A DNA stretch of 64,000 nt from an uncultured Selenomonadaceae bacterium (lineage in GTDB: Bacteria > Bacillota > Negativicutes > Selenomonadales > Selenomonadaceae): positions 1-64,000 of the forward strand of contig CAJOFR010000002.1 in the NCBI GenBank assembly GCA_905234195.1. Reading direction: 5' to 3'. The position numbers and the translations under genes were made by a program. Positions 33,513 through 41,733 of the stretch are shown here, piece after piece; within the stretch, counting starts at the first letter, position 1; each line of letters opens with the position of its first letter. Under the pieces are notes generated by a model. It saw nothing but the letters and a program-made list of their open reading frames with translations. It did not search any database and had not been told where the DNA came from.

Positions 33513-34847
33513 TTGAGCAGAGTGCCGCAGAAAAACATTGACGCCGTCGTCAACGCTTTGGAAGAATTTCATAATCGCATGGTCGAAACACAACAGTTCA
33601 ACCTGCAGGAATTTTTTAACTTCATGGAGCCAAAATTTGCTGAAGCCGGCTACCGCGACACCACTACCCCCCCCCGTTGCCGCAGTAACATCTTGATTAT
33701 TCATGACTGCGGTGCCGGAGATTTCGTGGTGCAAACGGGGCTTATTCGTGAAGTTCGCAGAATTTATCCTGAAGCGTACATAACGTTAATGGTTTCGCCT
33801 GTTGCGTTTGAACTCGCGGAGCATTGTCCTTATGCGGACGAGATTATCCCGAACCTCAAACAATTTGCATTCACTCAAAATTTTATCGAACTTTATAAAT
33901 GGTGCGCTGATTTATCCAAACAGTTGCTGAAAAATCGTATAGACGTCTGTTACGCGGTTGCCCATAATCCTTGCACGCCGTTTTTAATGTACATGTGCGG
34001 GGCGCGCTCTCGTGTGTCTCACTACATTGCGGACGAAAAGGAGGCAACTTGGTGTCAAGACGGCGAAGTCCCTGTACCATATTCGTTGCAGTTGGCCACA
34101 AATCTTTTTCCTATGTTCGCGTACGGCAAGCACGCTGTGGATATTTGTTTCTCTCTTCTAGATCACACGCTCCATTCTCCTGTTGCGAATCGTAGCCTTG
34201 AAATTTGGTATACCGCTTTTGAAATGAATATCGCAAAATCTATCTTGGAAAATGCAAAACAAAAAGTTTATGCCTTGACAATGGGCGGCAGCGGTCTCAA
34301 CAGACATTATCCGCCGGAAAAATACGCTCGTCTCCTTGAAATAATTCTGCGTGAAGATCCGACGGCTACCTTTGTAATTTTGGGCGCAGGTCAGAATGAT
34401 TTAATCTCTGCAGAAATAGTAAAAAATACCGCGCCGGAAATTTACGAAAAGCATGTCATTGATTTGACGAACAGAATCAATTACCGACGGAGCGCGGCGA
34501 TTTTGAGTTTATGCGATATGTATATCGGCAATGACACAGGAACAATGCATGTCGCGGCGGCTGTTAAATGTCCGGTACTGCTTGTCAGTTGTTATTCTGC
34601 AAATTTCCCGTTTAGTCACAATGTATCCATTTCCAAATACAGACCGTATCTTGTCCCCAGTGTCGTGATTCAACCAAAGAAAGCTCTGCCGGAATGTGAA
34701 ATTAATGAACCGTACAACCATTGGGGTTGCAGGTCTATGAAACCCCACTGCATAACTCAAATTGAGCCGGAAACAGTCTACAGTGGATTTAAACTCTTAA
34801 ATCAACGTATAGCTGAAAAAAATATCGAGACAGTTTATATTTCATGA
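33513..34847 (+). CDS. GT9 (heptosyltransferase-family) glycosyltransferase
   Basis: A 444-residue GT9 protein. A helical N-terminal extension (TQQFNLQEFFNFMEPKFAEA) is followed by two Rossmann domains: the acceptor side with HDCGAGDFV, and the donor side with GGSGLNRHYPPEKYA, VILGAGQ and IGNDTGTMHVAAA. The GNDTGxxH segment is the conserved nucleotide-sugar site. It probably adds a heptose or another sugar to lipopolysaccharide core or a protein at the inner membrane. A TTG start has AAGGAGG 8 bases upstream. A run of nine C at codons 52-55 could allow on/off switching by slippage. A paralog follows directly. Confidence 0.85.
   Translation: MSRVPQKNIDAVVNALEEFHNRMVETQQFNLQEFFNFMEPKFAEAGYRDTTTPPRCRSNILIIHDCGAGDFVVQTGLIREVRRIYPEAYITLMVSPVAFELAEHCPYADEIIPNLKQFAFTQNFIELYKWCADLSKQLLKNRIDVCYAVAHNPCTPFLMYMCGARSRVSHYIADEKEATWCQDGEVPVPYSLQLATNLFPMFAYGKHAVDICFSLLDHTLHSPVANRSLEIWYTAFEMNIAKSILENAKQKVYALTMGGSGLNRHYPPEKYARLLEIILREDPTATFVILGAGQNDLISAEIVKNTAPEIYEKHVIDLTNRINYRRSAAILSLCDMYIGNDTGTMHVAAAVKCPVLLVSCYSANFPFSHNVSISKYRPYLVPSVVIQPKKALPECEINEPYNHWGCRSMKPHCITQIEPETVYSGFKLLNQRIAEKNIETVYIS
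33667..33675 (+). repeat. C9 homopolymer inside the first GT9 gene
   Basis: Nine consecutive C encode part of TTTPPR near codon 52. A change of one base would shift the frame early in the gene. Homopolymeric C/G tracts in surface glycosyltransferases are classic phase-variation sites. Confidence 0.7.
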
Positions 34848-34863
34848 GAAAGGATTGATTTTT

Positions 34864-36093
34864 TTGAGCATGGAAAAAAAAGAAGGAATTGATATTATCG
34901 TTGAGGCGATGAATCAGTATTTAACGCACGTCGTCGAAACCACGCAGTTTAATTTGCAGGAACTTTTTAATTTCATGGAGCCGAAGTTTGTAGAGGCGGG
35001 CTATCGTGCGCAAAGTAATTTCGGCGAAAAAAATAACGTGCTGATTATTCACGACGCGGGTGCAGGAGATTTTGTTTTGCAATCGGCGGCAATTCGTGAG
35101 ATACGTCGAATTTATCCCGACGCGAATATAACTTTGGTCGTCACTCCCCCCGCCGCCGAACTTGCCGAGTGTTGTCCTTACGTCGACGAACTGCTTATAA
35201 ACAATCGTCAATTCGACGCGGAAAATATTTTAAGCGTCATTCAATGGAATTTTGAACTTGCCACTAATCTTTTGAGGAAACGTTTCGATATTTGTTACGC
35301 CTTTGCCTACAATTTCGACACGCCGATTTTAATGTACATGAGCGGCGCGAAAAACCGCGTGACGACTTATCCTTACAATGACGTTGAAGACGAAACTTTT
35401 TGGATAGGCAAAAAAAATCTCCCCCTCGCCATGTCAATAAATTTTGCCACGCAAATTGTTCCGCGCTACGAAAATGCGCACCGCGTCGATTTGAATCTTT
35501 CGCTCGTCGATAACACTTTGCACGCTCCTGTTTCCAATCGCGCGCTTGAAATTTGGTACACTGCCTACGATTTTTCTGTTGCAAAATTTTTGTTGCAGGG
35601 CACGAAAGATTCTGTGTACGCGCTGTCTATTGTCGGTGGCTACCCTCCCGAACAGTACGCAAAACTTGTCGAAAGTGTCTCCAAAAAAGAAACAAAGACC
35701 ACTTTCGTTATTGTGGGCGCGGGCGACGAGGCTTTAAAGGCTGTCGAAACTTTTAAAGACGCCGTTCCGAGAATTTACGAGAAAAAAATTATCGACTTGA
35801 CTGGCAAAATAAATTATCGTCAAAGCGCGGCGATTTTGAGTTTGTGTGATATTTATATCGGAAATGCCGGCGACATGATGCAAATTGCCGCCGCCATGAA
35901 ATGTCCGGTGCTTGCTCCCTGCGACTTCCCAGAGGATAAAAATTATTATCCCTACGGCGTTCCGAGCGTCATAGTTCAACCGGAAAAAGGACTCATGGAA
36001 ATTCACATTGATCCCAAAATTTTGCTCAAGGGATTTAAACAGCTCAAAGAATGCATTGCAAAAAAAATTAACGAGCCAATTTACATATCATGA
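34864..36093 (+). CDS. GT9 paralog with degenerate donor motif
   Basis: A 409-residue paralog of the preceding gene, sharing the N-terminal helices (TTQFNLQELFNFMEPKF), HDAGAGDFV and NYRQSAAILSLCDIYIGN. The donor motif differs: GNDTGTMHVAAA has become GNAGDMMQIAAA, losing the Asp and His, and the GSGLNRHYPPE segment is shortened to VGGYPPE. It may be inactive, a regulator or partner of the first protein, or specific for another donor. TTG 34864 is chosen because AAAGGA is 9 bases upstream and it aligns with the TTG-AGC start of the first copy. Its stop overlaps rnhA (ATGA). Confidence 0.8.
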   Translation: MSMEKKEGIDIIVEAMNQYLTHVVETTQFNLQELFNFMEPKFVEAGYRAQSNFGEKNNVLIIHDAGAGDFVLQSAAIREIRRIYPDANITLVVTPPAAELAECCPYVDELLINNRQFDAENILSVIQWNFELATNLLRKRFDICYAFAYNFDTPILMYMSGAKNRVTTYPYNDVEDETFWIGKKNLPLAMSINFATQIVPRYENAHRVDLNLSLVDNTLHAPVSNRALEIWYTAYDFSVAKFLLQGTKDSVYALSIVGGYPPEQYAKLVESVSKKETKTTFVIVGAGDEALKAVETFKDAVPRIYEKKIIDLTGKINYRQSAAILSLCDIYIGNAGDMMQIAAAMKCPVLAPCDFPEDKNYYPYGVPSVIVQPEKGLMEIHIDPKILLKGFKQLKECIAKKINEPIYIS

Positions 36094-36605
36094 CTACAAA
36101 AATTTTCACTGACGGTTCATGTCTCGGCAATCCGGGCGCGGGCGGCTATGCGGCAGTTATTATTGACACAGCAGGAAAATGTTTTGAAATTTCCGGCGGC
36201 GAAGCGTACACAACGAATAATCGAATGGAACTCACGGCGGCTATTGTTGCCCTGAAAAAAATTCCCGCCGGCAGTTCAGTAGAACTTTTCACCGACAGCA
36301 GCTACCTGAAGAATGCTTTTACTCAAGGCTGGCTTGCCAACTGGAAAAGGTGTAACTGGAAAAATGCCGCAAAAAAATCCGTACTCAACAAAGATCTGTG
36401 GCTTGAACTCGACGCGCTTATTTCAAGACACAACGTGAAATTTCATTGGATTAAAGGGCACGCCGGTCACCCTCTCAACGAACGTTGCGACCAACTTGCG
36501 CGCGCCGAAGCCGCCTTGATTAAACTGCGGACGCCTCCCGAAAGTATTCCCCCCGCCGCAAAAAATTTCAACAAATCTCCCGTTCAGTTGAGTTTGTTTG
36601 AATGA
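36090..36605 (+). CDS. rnhA: Ribonuclease HI with clamp-binding-like tail
   Basis: A 171-residue RNase HI that cuts RNA in RNA-DNA hybrids. The metal-binding residues are Asp8, Glu47, Asp69 and Asp134, with His124 in the loop (IKGHAGH). A C-terminal extension after residue 145 ends in QLSLF-Glu (166-171), which matches the beta-sliding-clamp-binding pentapeptide QLSLF. That could tether the enzyme to the replication clamp; this is inference. The ATG overlaps the GT9 stop. The last 38 bases overlap the convergent oxidoreductase gene, so the tail lies in the overlap. Confidence 0.93.
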   Translation: MTTKIFTDGSCLGNPGAGGYAAVIIDTAGKCFEISGGEAYTTNNRMELTAAIVALKKIPAGSSVELFTDSSYLKNAFTQGWLANWKRCNWKNAAKKSVLNKDLWLELDALISRHNVKFHWIKGHAGHPLNERCDQLARAEAALIKLRTPPESIPPAAKNFNKSPVQLSLFE

Positions 36606-38154
36606 AGGCTTGCGCGGATTTAATTCCGTCGATTGCCGAACTCATAATCCCGCCCGCGTAGCCGGCACCTTCGCCGATTGGGTAAAGCCCCGCGTTGCTC
36701 ACCGATTGGCGGGTAATTTTGTCGCGCAAAATTCTGCAGGGCGCACTTGTCCGCGTCTCGACTCCGGTTATCGGAACATCGTCCGCCGCAAAATTTTTAA
36801 TCTTGCCGTCCCAAAAAATCAGAGCGTCCTTTAGCGTCGCGGCAACTTCAGCGGGCAAACACCTGCGCAAGTCGGAAATTTTAAAGCCGAGCGGATAAGT
36901 CGGGCTGACCAAAAAATTTTTAGACTCCGCGCGATCATTCAGAAAATCCCCTACAGTTTGAACGGGAGCACGATAATTTTTGCCGCCGTTTTCAAAGGCA
37001 CAACTTTCAAAATGACGCTGAAAACGAATCCCGCTTAGGACGTCGTTGCCAAAATTTTTGAAGTTCCTCGCGTCGACGGTGACAAGCAGCGCGCTATTCG
37101 CCACTCCGGAATTTCTGGAAAAATTACTCATCCCATTCGTCACCACGCGATTATTTTCCGAAGTCGCCGCAACCACTTGCCCGCCGGGACACATGCAAAA
37201 ACTGTACGCACCGCGACTCCTTTTCAAGTCCTTGAAAGTCAACATGTAATCGGCGGCGGGAAGTTTCGGGTGCAAAAAATCTTCTCCGTACTGCGCGCGG
37301 TCTATAAATTCTTGCGGGTGCTCAATCCGAACTCCAACCGCAAAAGATTTAATTTCCATTGCCGTACCGTGACGATTTAACATTTCGTAAGTATCGCGGG
37401 CAGAATGACCCACACAAAAAAAAATCGTGTCCGCAGAAATTTTTTCACTGCCGTTGATTATCGCCGCAGAAATTTTCCCGTGCGAATCAAATTCCAAATC
37501 GGTAACCTGCGCGTTGAAAAAAATTTTGCCGCCGAGATTTAAAATTTTTTGGCGAATATTTTTAACCACGTCTCGAAGTTTGTCCGTTCCGATATGCGGC
37601 TTTTGCAAATACAGAATATCTCGCGGCGCGCCCGCCTCGACGAAAATTTTCAAGACATAATCAATTAAGTCATCGTTCAGGCGCGTGGTGAGCTTGCCGT
37701 CCGAAAAAGTTCCCGCGCCGCCTTCGCCGAACTGCACATTAGAATTTTCGTCAAGCAACCCCGCGCGAAAAAATTTTTCAACCGCCGCCGTTCTGTCGTC
37801 GATATTCCCGCCGCGCTCGTAAATAATCGGAGCAAGCCCCGCTTCAGCCAAAACGAGCGCAGTAAAAATTCCCGCCGGTCCAAAACCAACGACGACGGGA
37901 TTTTTTTTGATGCCCGAAATTTTTGGAATGACAAGGGGATTTTTTTCAGCGGCGGGAGATTTTTTGCCGGTGTCGACGTCGACGACGTAATTAAATTTAA
38001 TTTCCGCGCCGCGATAGCGTCTGGCGTCAATCGCCTGCCGAATCAACTTGACGCCGCGAATTTTTTTCACGTCAATTTTCAAATGCGCCGCCGCCAATTC
38101 CTCAAGACTGCGGGCGTCGTCAAGCGCGGCGGTAAGATTATTTATCCTAATCAT
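36568..38154 (-). CDS. FAD-dependent dehydrogenase (COG2509 type)
   Basis: A 528-residue flavoprotein. A small N-terminal domain is followed by the FAD-binding GFGPAGIFTALVLAEAG (about 91-107), ENSNVQFGEGGAGTFSDGKL and a C-terminal IGEGAGYAGGIMSSA FAD-contact segment. COG2509 proteins are widespread in Firmicutes and Bacteroidetes but have no proven substrate. The ATG overlaps the stop of the YbbR gene (ATGA), so the two are coupled. The 3' end overlaps rnhA on the other strand by 38 bases. Confidence 0.88.
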   Translation of the reverse strand: MIRINNLTAALDDARSLEELAAAHLKIDVKKIRGVKLIRQAIDARRYRGAEIKFNYVVDVDTGKKSPAAEKNPLVIPKISGIKKNPVVVGFGPAGIFTALVLAEAGLAPIIYERGGNIDDRTAAVEKFFRAGLLDENSNVQFGEGGAGTFSDGKLTTRLNDDLIDYVLKIFVEAGAPRDILYLQKPHIGTDKLRDVVKNIRQKILNLGGKIFFNAQVTDLEFDSHGKISAAIINGSEKISADTIFFCVGHSARDTYEMLNRHGTAMEIKSFAVGVRIEHPQEFIDRAQYGEDFLHPKLPAADYMLTFKDLKRSRGAYSFCMCPGGQVVAATSENNRVVTNGMSNFSRNSGVANSALLVTVDARNFKNFGNDVLSGIRFQRHFESCAFENGGKNYRAPVQTVGDFLNDRAESKNFLVSPTYPLGFKISDLRRCLPAEVAATLKDALIFWDGKIKNFAADDVPITGVETRTSAPCRILRDKITRQSVSNAGLYPIGEGAGYAGGIMSSAIDGIKSAQAFIQTNSTEREIC

Positions 38155-39071
38155 TTTTTAGCCTCTACTGTGACTTCTACTTCTTCGGTCTCGCTCGTTA
38201 CTTCGTCCGGCAAAATAATTTTCACCTTGCCGAAAAATTTTATCTGCCCCTCTGCCAATATTATCGGCTCGGTTTTTATTGAGTTAACCGAACTTATGAC
38301 GTTCTGACGCGCGGTAATTTTTACGACTTCGGGATTAATTTCCAACTTCTCAATTTTAGCATCGTTAGGCGTCGTGACATCTGCGACGACCGTCACAAAT
38401 TTTTCCTGCTTGCCCTCTTCGATATTGACGTTAACATTTATCACCGAAGGGACAACCCGAACATGCCGAACCTCGCGCCCGTTCTCGTCAATAGCACTCA
38501 ACGGCACGGAAATTTCAAAATCCTTTACGTTCCCCGCAAGTGAGACGTATCCGATAACGCGCTTGACTTCATCCAGCGAAGTTTTTGAACCTATCAGCGT
38601 AACATTTTCCGCAGACTTTTTCATATCCATAATGTAATGATTCATAGCCGGCGAACCGCTCGTTATAATATCAACGGGAAACTGCACTTCGGAAAAAGGA
38701 TCCAACATCACGTGCATTGTGTCGGGAACTTCTTTTTCAAGCTCAAAACCTTTAGGGAAGGAAACCTCAATCGGGATATCATGTTCGCCCGCCGGATAAT
38801 TTGCCACGTTCACGAAGGCGCGAATATCGCTTGCGTTGTACATAGCAAAATAAGATCTCGGCGCGTTCACGCTGACGGTGGTTTCCTGTTCGTTATAAAT
38901 CGCGCGAAAAGTACTGCTCACATTCATGACGGAAACCGGCACCGTGAAAGAGCCGTCGATAACCGGATCTTGACTGCCCATGACGAAAAACCAAAGAGCC
39001 ACCGCCACGATAAGCGCGATAAATTTTTTTTGAAAGTTTCTTTGAAGAGAATTTTTAATTTGGTCAAACAT
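38151..39071 (-). CDS. YbbR-domain protein (CdaR-like)
   Basis: A 306-residue protein. One N-terminal membrane helix (FIALIVAVALWFFVM, about 17-31) is followed by about three YbbR repeats (strand-rich units starting near VPVSVMN, PVDIITSG and FVTVVADV). In Firmicutes CdaR, such a protein sits beside cdaA and regulates the cyclic-di-AMP synthase; here neither cdaA nor glmM is adjacent. It faces the periplasm. TTGAGG lies upstream of the ATG. The role is inferred from the family only. Confidence 0.85.
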   Translation of the reverse strand: MFDQIKNSLQRNFQKKFIALIVAVALWFFVMGSQDPVIDGSFTVPVSVMNVSSTFRAIYNEQETTVSVNAPRSYFAMYNASDIRAFVNVANYPAGEHDIPIEVSFPKGFELEKEVPDTMHVMLDPFSEVQFPVDIITSGSPAMNHYIMDMKKSAENVTLIGSKTSLDEVKRVIGYVSLAGNVKDFEISVPLSAIDENGREVRHVRVVPSVINVNVNIEEGKQEKFVTVVADVTTPNDAKIEKLEINPEVVKITARQNVISSVNSIKTEPIILAEGQIKFFGKVKIILPDEVTSETEEVEVTVEAKK

Positions 39072-39083
39072 AGCGGCAAAACC

Positions 39084-39425
39084 TCAACGAACTTTCGCGG
39101 AGAAAAGAAAAATCAGCACGGTTATGACGATACCCGCCATGCCATACAGCGGACCTTCTTCGACGAAAGCATAAATCGTCGCGGCAAGACAAAAAAGCGT
39201 GGCGAATAAAGTTTGCTTGGCTGCCTCGCGGCGAAACATGAACGTTTTATAATCGACGCCGACTTCCTTTTCAAAACACTCGTGGCAAATAATTTCCTGC
39301 TCGCCCCGCGAATTTTTATGAACCAAAGCTTCTTCCTGCGAAAGTTTTTTTCCACACAGGGCGCAGTTGAGTTTAATTTTTTTAGCCGGCTTGGATATTT
39401 GCACCGTCTCTTTTTTTTCTGTCAT
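39084..39425 (-). CDS. Zinc-ribbon membrane protein
   Basis: A 113-residue protein. Two Cys pairs (CALC near 21-24 and CHEC near 47-50) form a likely zinc ribbon in the N-terminal half. Two membrane helices follow (FATLFCLAATIYAFV and GMAGIVITVLIFLF). I do not recognise a named family. Its ATG shares one base with the hemL stop (TAATG), so it is translated from the hemL message, and YbbR follows 12 bases later. The operon hemL, this gene, YbbR, COG2509 gives no clear functional link. Confidence 0.7.
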   Translation of the reverse strand: MTEKKETVQISKPAKKIKLNCALCGKKLSQEEALVHKNSRGEQEIICHECFEKEVGVDYKTFMFRREAAKQTLFATLFCLAATIYAFVEEGPLYGMAGIVITVLIFLFSAKVR

Positions 39426-40726
39426 TATTCCAACTCCGAAGAAATTTTTTTGAAAGCGACTTCAGCGGCGGCAAGAGTTTTTTGGATATCCTCCTCGTTG
39501 TGCGCGGCTGACATGAACAGAGTTTCAAACTGCGAAGGCGCAAGATAAATCCCCTGCTCCAACATTTCGATGAACCACTTTTTAAAAATATTTTGGTTGG
39601 CGGCGGCGGACTCTTCGTAATTCGTGACGTCGTTCGCGCTGAAAAAAATCCCGAACATCGAACCTGCCTGGTGTATCTGCGCGCTGACAGAAAATTTTTT
39701 CGCCACAAGTTTCAAGCCGTCGACAAGCGCGGAAGTTTTTTTCGTGATATTCTCCGTAAAATTCGGCGTGTCGATTAAAATTTTCAGCGTCTCAATTCCG
39801 GCAGTCATTGCAAGGGGATTTCCGCTAAGTGTGCCCGCCTGATAAACTTTCCCGTCCGGCGAAACATTGCGCATAATATCTTCGCGCCCGCCGTACGCCG
39901 CGCAGGGCAACCCGCCGCCGATAATTTTCCCCAGACAAGTCAAATCGGGCGTTATTTTATATTTTTCCTGCGCGCCGCCGAGAGCTACGCGAAAACCGCA
40001 CATGACTTCATCAAAAATCAAAAGCGCGCCGAATTTTTGAGTGACTTCGCGAAGTTTCGGCAGGAAATTTTCTTTCGGCAGGACAAGCCCCATATTTCCC
40101 GCGACAGGCTCCACGATAACGGCGGCAATTTTTTCTCCGCACTCTTCAAAAATTTTTTCGACGGCGTCAATATCGTTGTAGGGGAGCGCGATTGTGTCCT
40201 GCGCAGTGCCGCGCGTGACGCCCGGGCTGGACGGCTCACCAAAAGTTGCCGCGCCCGAACCTGCATTGACCAAAAGACCGTCGCTGTGCCCGTGATAACA
40301 GCCGACGAATTTTACAATCTTATCGCGCCCCGTGAACCCGCGCGCCAACCTAAGCGCGCTCATCGTCGCTTCGGTGCCGGAATTAACCATGCGCAAAACT
40401 TTCATGCTCGGAAAAATTTTCTGCACGAGTTCCGCAAGTTGAGTTTCAAGTTCGGTGGGCGCGCCGTAGCTCGTACCGCGTTCGACGGATTTTTTCAGCG
40501 CGTCAACAACTTTCGGATTAGCATGCCCCAAAATCATCGGACCCCACGAGCCGACATAATCGACATAAATATTTCCGTCAATGTCAAAAATTTTGCTACC
40601 CTGCGCGCGCGCGATGAACGGCGGATTACAATCGACGCTCAAGTAAGAACGAACAGGACTATTAACGCCGCCGGGCATAAAATTTTTTGCTCTATCGAAG
40701 GCGGCGGCAGATTTTTTCAGATTCAA
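39425..40726 (-). CDS. hemL: Glutamate-1-semialdehyde 2,1-aminomutase
   Basis: A 433-residue class III pyridoxal-phosphate enzyme that makes 5-aminolevulinate, the tetrapyrrole precursor. Lys266 in TCLGKIIGGGLP carries the cofactor. NSGTEA (115-120), YHGHSDG and IVEPVAGNMG are family motifs, and the N-terminal MPGGVNSPVRS is typical of HemL. The start is TTG with AAGGAGG 10 bases upstream. Other hem genes are not nearby. It leads a four-gene minus-strand operon. Confidence 0.95.
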   Translation of the reverse strand: MNLKKSAAAFDRAKNFMPGGVNSPVRSYLSVDCNPPFIARAQGSKIFDIDGNIYVDYVGSWGPMILGHANPKVVDALKKSVERGTSYGAPTELETQLAELVQKIFPSMKVLRMVNSGTEATMSALRLARGFTGRDKIVKFVGCYHGHSDGLLVNAGSGAATFGEPSSPGVTRGTAQDTIALPYNDIDAVEKIFEECGEKIAAVIVEPVAGNMGLVLPKENFLPKLREVTQKFGALLIFDEVMCGFRVALGGAQEKYKITPDLTCLGKIIGGGLPCAAYGGREDIMRNVSPDGKVYQAGTLSGNPLAMTAGIETLKILIDTPNFTENITKKTSALVDGLKLVAKKFSVSAQIHQAGSMFGIFFSANDVTNYEESAAANQNIFKKWFIEMLEQGIYLAPSQFETLFMSAAHNEEDIQKTLAAAEVAFKKISSELE

Positions 40727-40771
40727 TTTCGTGAAACCTCCTTCAAAAATTTTAAGTTAGATTTTAAATTT

Positions 40772-40822
40772 GTAGGAGAGGCCGCCCCCCTAGCCTCTAA
40801 AAACTAATCTCTAAAATCTTTT
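40772..40822. repeat. CTA-rich intergenic tract
   Basis: CCCCCCTAGCCTCTAA and CTAATCTCTAAAATC occur here, like the tract at 47640-47697, which reads TAGAGATTAGAGATTAG on the other strand. It lies between hemL and the DUF4931 gene. Confidence 0.4.
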
Positions 40823-40872
40823 GCGCCAAAAGAAAAGAAGAACTCCAAACTCTTTGGAAGAAAAAATTTTAA

Positions 40873-41658
40873 TCAATCAAAAAAATTTTTACGTTCGTCG
40901 CCAAAATAAATCCGCTTGACCTCTTCAGCAATGCGCTCAATATTATTCGGCAGAAAATGAATGTTGTAGCCGACGAAGTAAGGCGAAGTCGCGAAACGCG
41001 GCATAATTTTCGCGAAAATATTTTCGTCGCGGTGATAGAAAAAAATATTGTAGCTACTCAAATTTTTTCGGAAAAAGTTTTTCAAATAATGCACGCCGGT
41101 CTGCAAAAAATCCGCAAATGTGTCGACGTTCCCGCCGCGCTCAAAAATAACATTCAGTTCGCCAAAACCGACGCGCGGAAAATTTGAAACGTTCAACTCT
41201 ACGCCGTCCTTCGCGGCAACAAAAATCCCGTGCAGTTCTTCAGACTTAAAAAGCAAATCGGAATTTAATTTCGGGAAGGCAACAAGTTGCATGTGCGGAT
41301 GCTTAATCGTGCCGCCGGACATCGGACCAAAGTTTTTGAAAAAAAGAACTTCGTCATATTTTTCGGAGCCCAAAAGTTTTCGCCAATGTTTCAAGCCCAT
41401 TTTGATAACGCGGCGCATGTGCTCGCGCGTGTAGTTCGGCATATCGACGTCGCAACTTTTTCCCTCAATCAAAACAAATTGGTCAGCCCCTTCAATGACA
41501 ATGTACTTGTTCTTCAGAAAAATAATGTCGCCGTCCGTATCGATTATGTTCGTGAGATTTTCGACGTCGCAGAAAGGACAATAGTCGCTCGTGTTCACGA
41601 TATTTTCGGGCTTTGTTTTTCCGACGTCCGTATTAAATTTTATCAGATTAATGTCCAT
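40873..41658 (-). CDS. DUF4931 HIT-like protein
   Basis: A 261-residue protein related to galactose-1-phosphate uridylyltransferase and other HIT-fold nucleotidyl enzymes. It has CPFC near the N-terminus (zinc-type pair) and KHPHMQLVAFPK, the His-x-His centre of the fold. DUF4931 members are found in Firmicutes and have no established function. ATG 41658 has GCGGTGA 6 bases upstream; an open frame of 90 bases before it runs into the upstream terminator and is not used. It stands alone. Confidence 0.75.
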   Translation of the reverse strand: MDINLIKFNTDVGKTKPENIVNTSDYCPFCDVENLTNIIDTDGDIIFLKNKYIVIEGADQFVLIEGKSCDVDMPNYTREHMRRVIKMGLKHWRKLLGSEKYDEVLFFKNFGPMSGGTIKHPHMQLVAFPKLNSDLLFKSEELHGIFVAAKDGVELNVSNFPRVGFGELNVIFERGGNVDTFADFLQTGVHYLKNFFRKNLSSYNIFFYHRDENIFAKIMPRFATSPYFVGYNIHFLPNNIERIAEEVKRIYFGDERKNFFD

Positions 41659-41698
41659 AATTTCACCGCGAAAAATAAATTCTTGAGAAAATTTTAGC

Positions 41699-41733
41699 AC
41701 AAAAAAAAGGAAGGCGCAAGGCACTTTCCTTTT
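41699..41733 (-). terminator. Intrinsic terminator of the DUF3084 gene
   Basis: On the minus strand AAAAGGAAAGTGC pairs with GCGCCTTCCTTTT around CTT, followed by TTTT. The stem begins at the stop codon itself. Confidence 0.8.
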
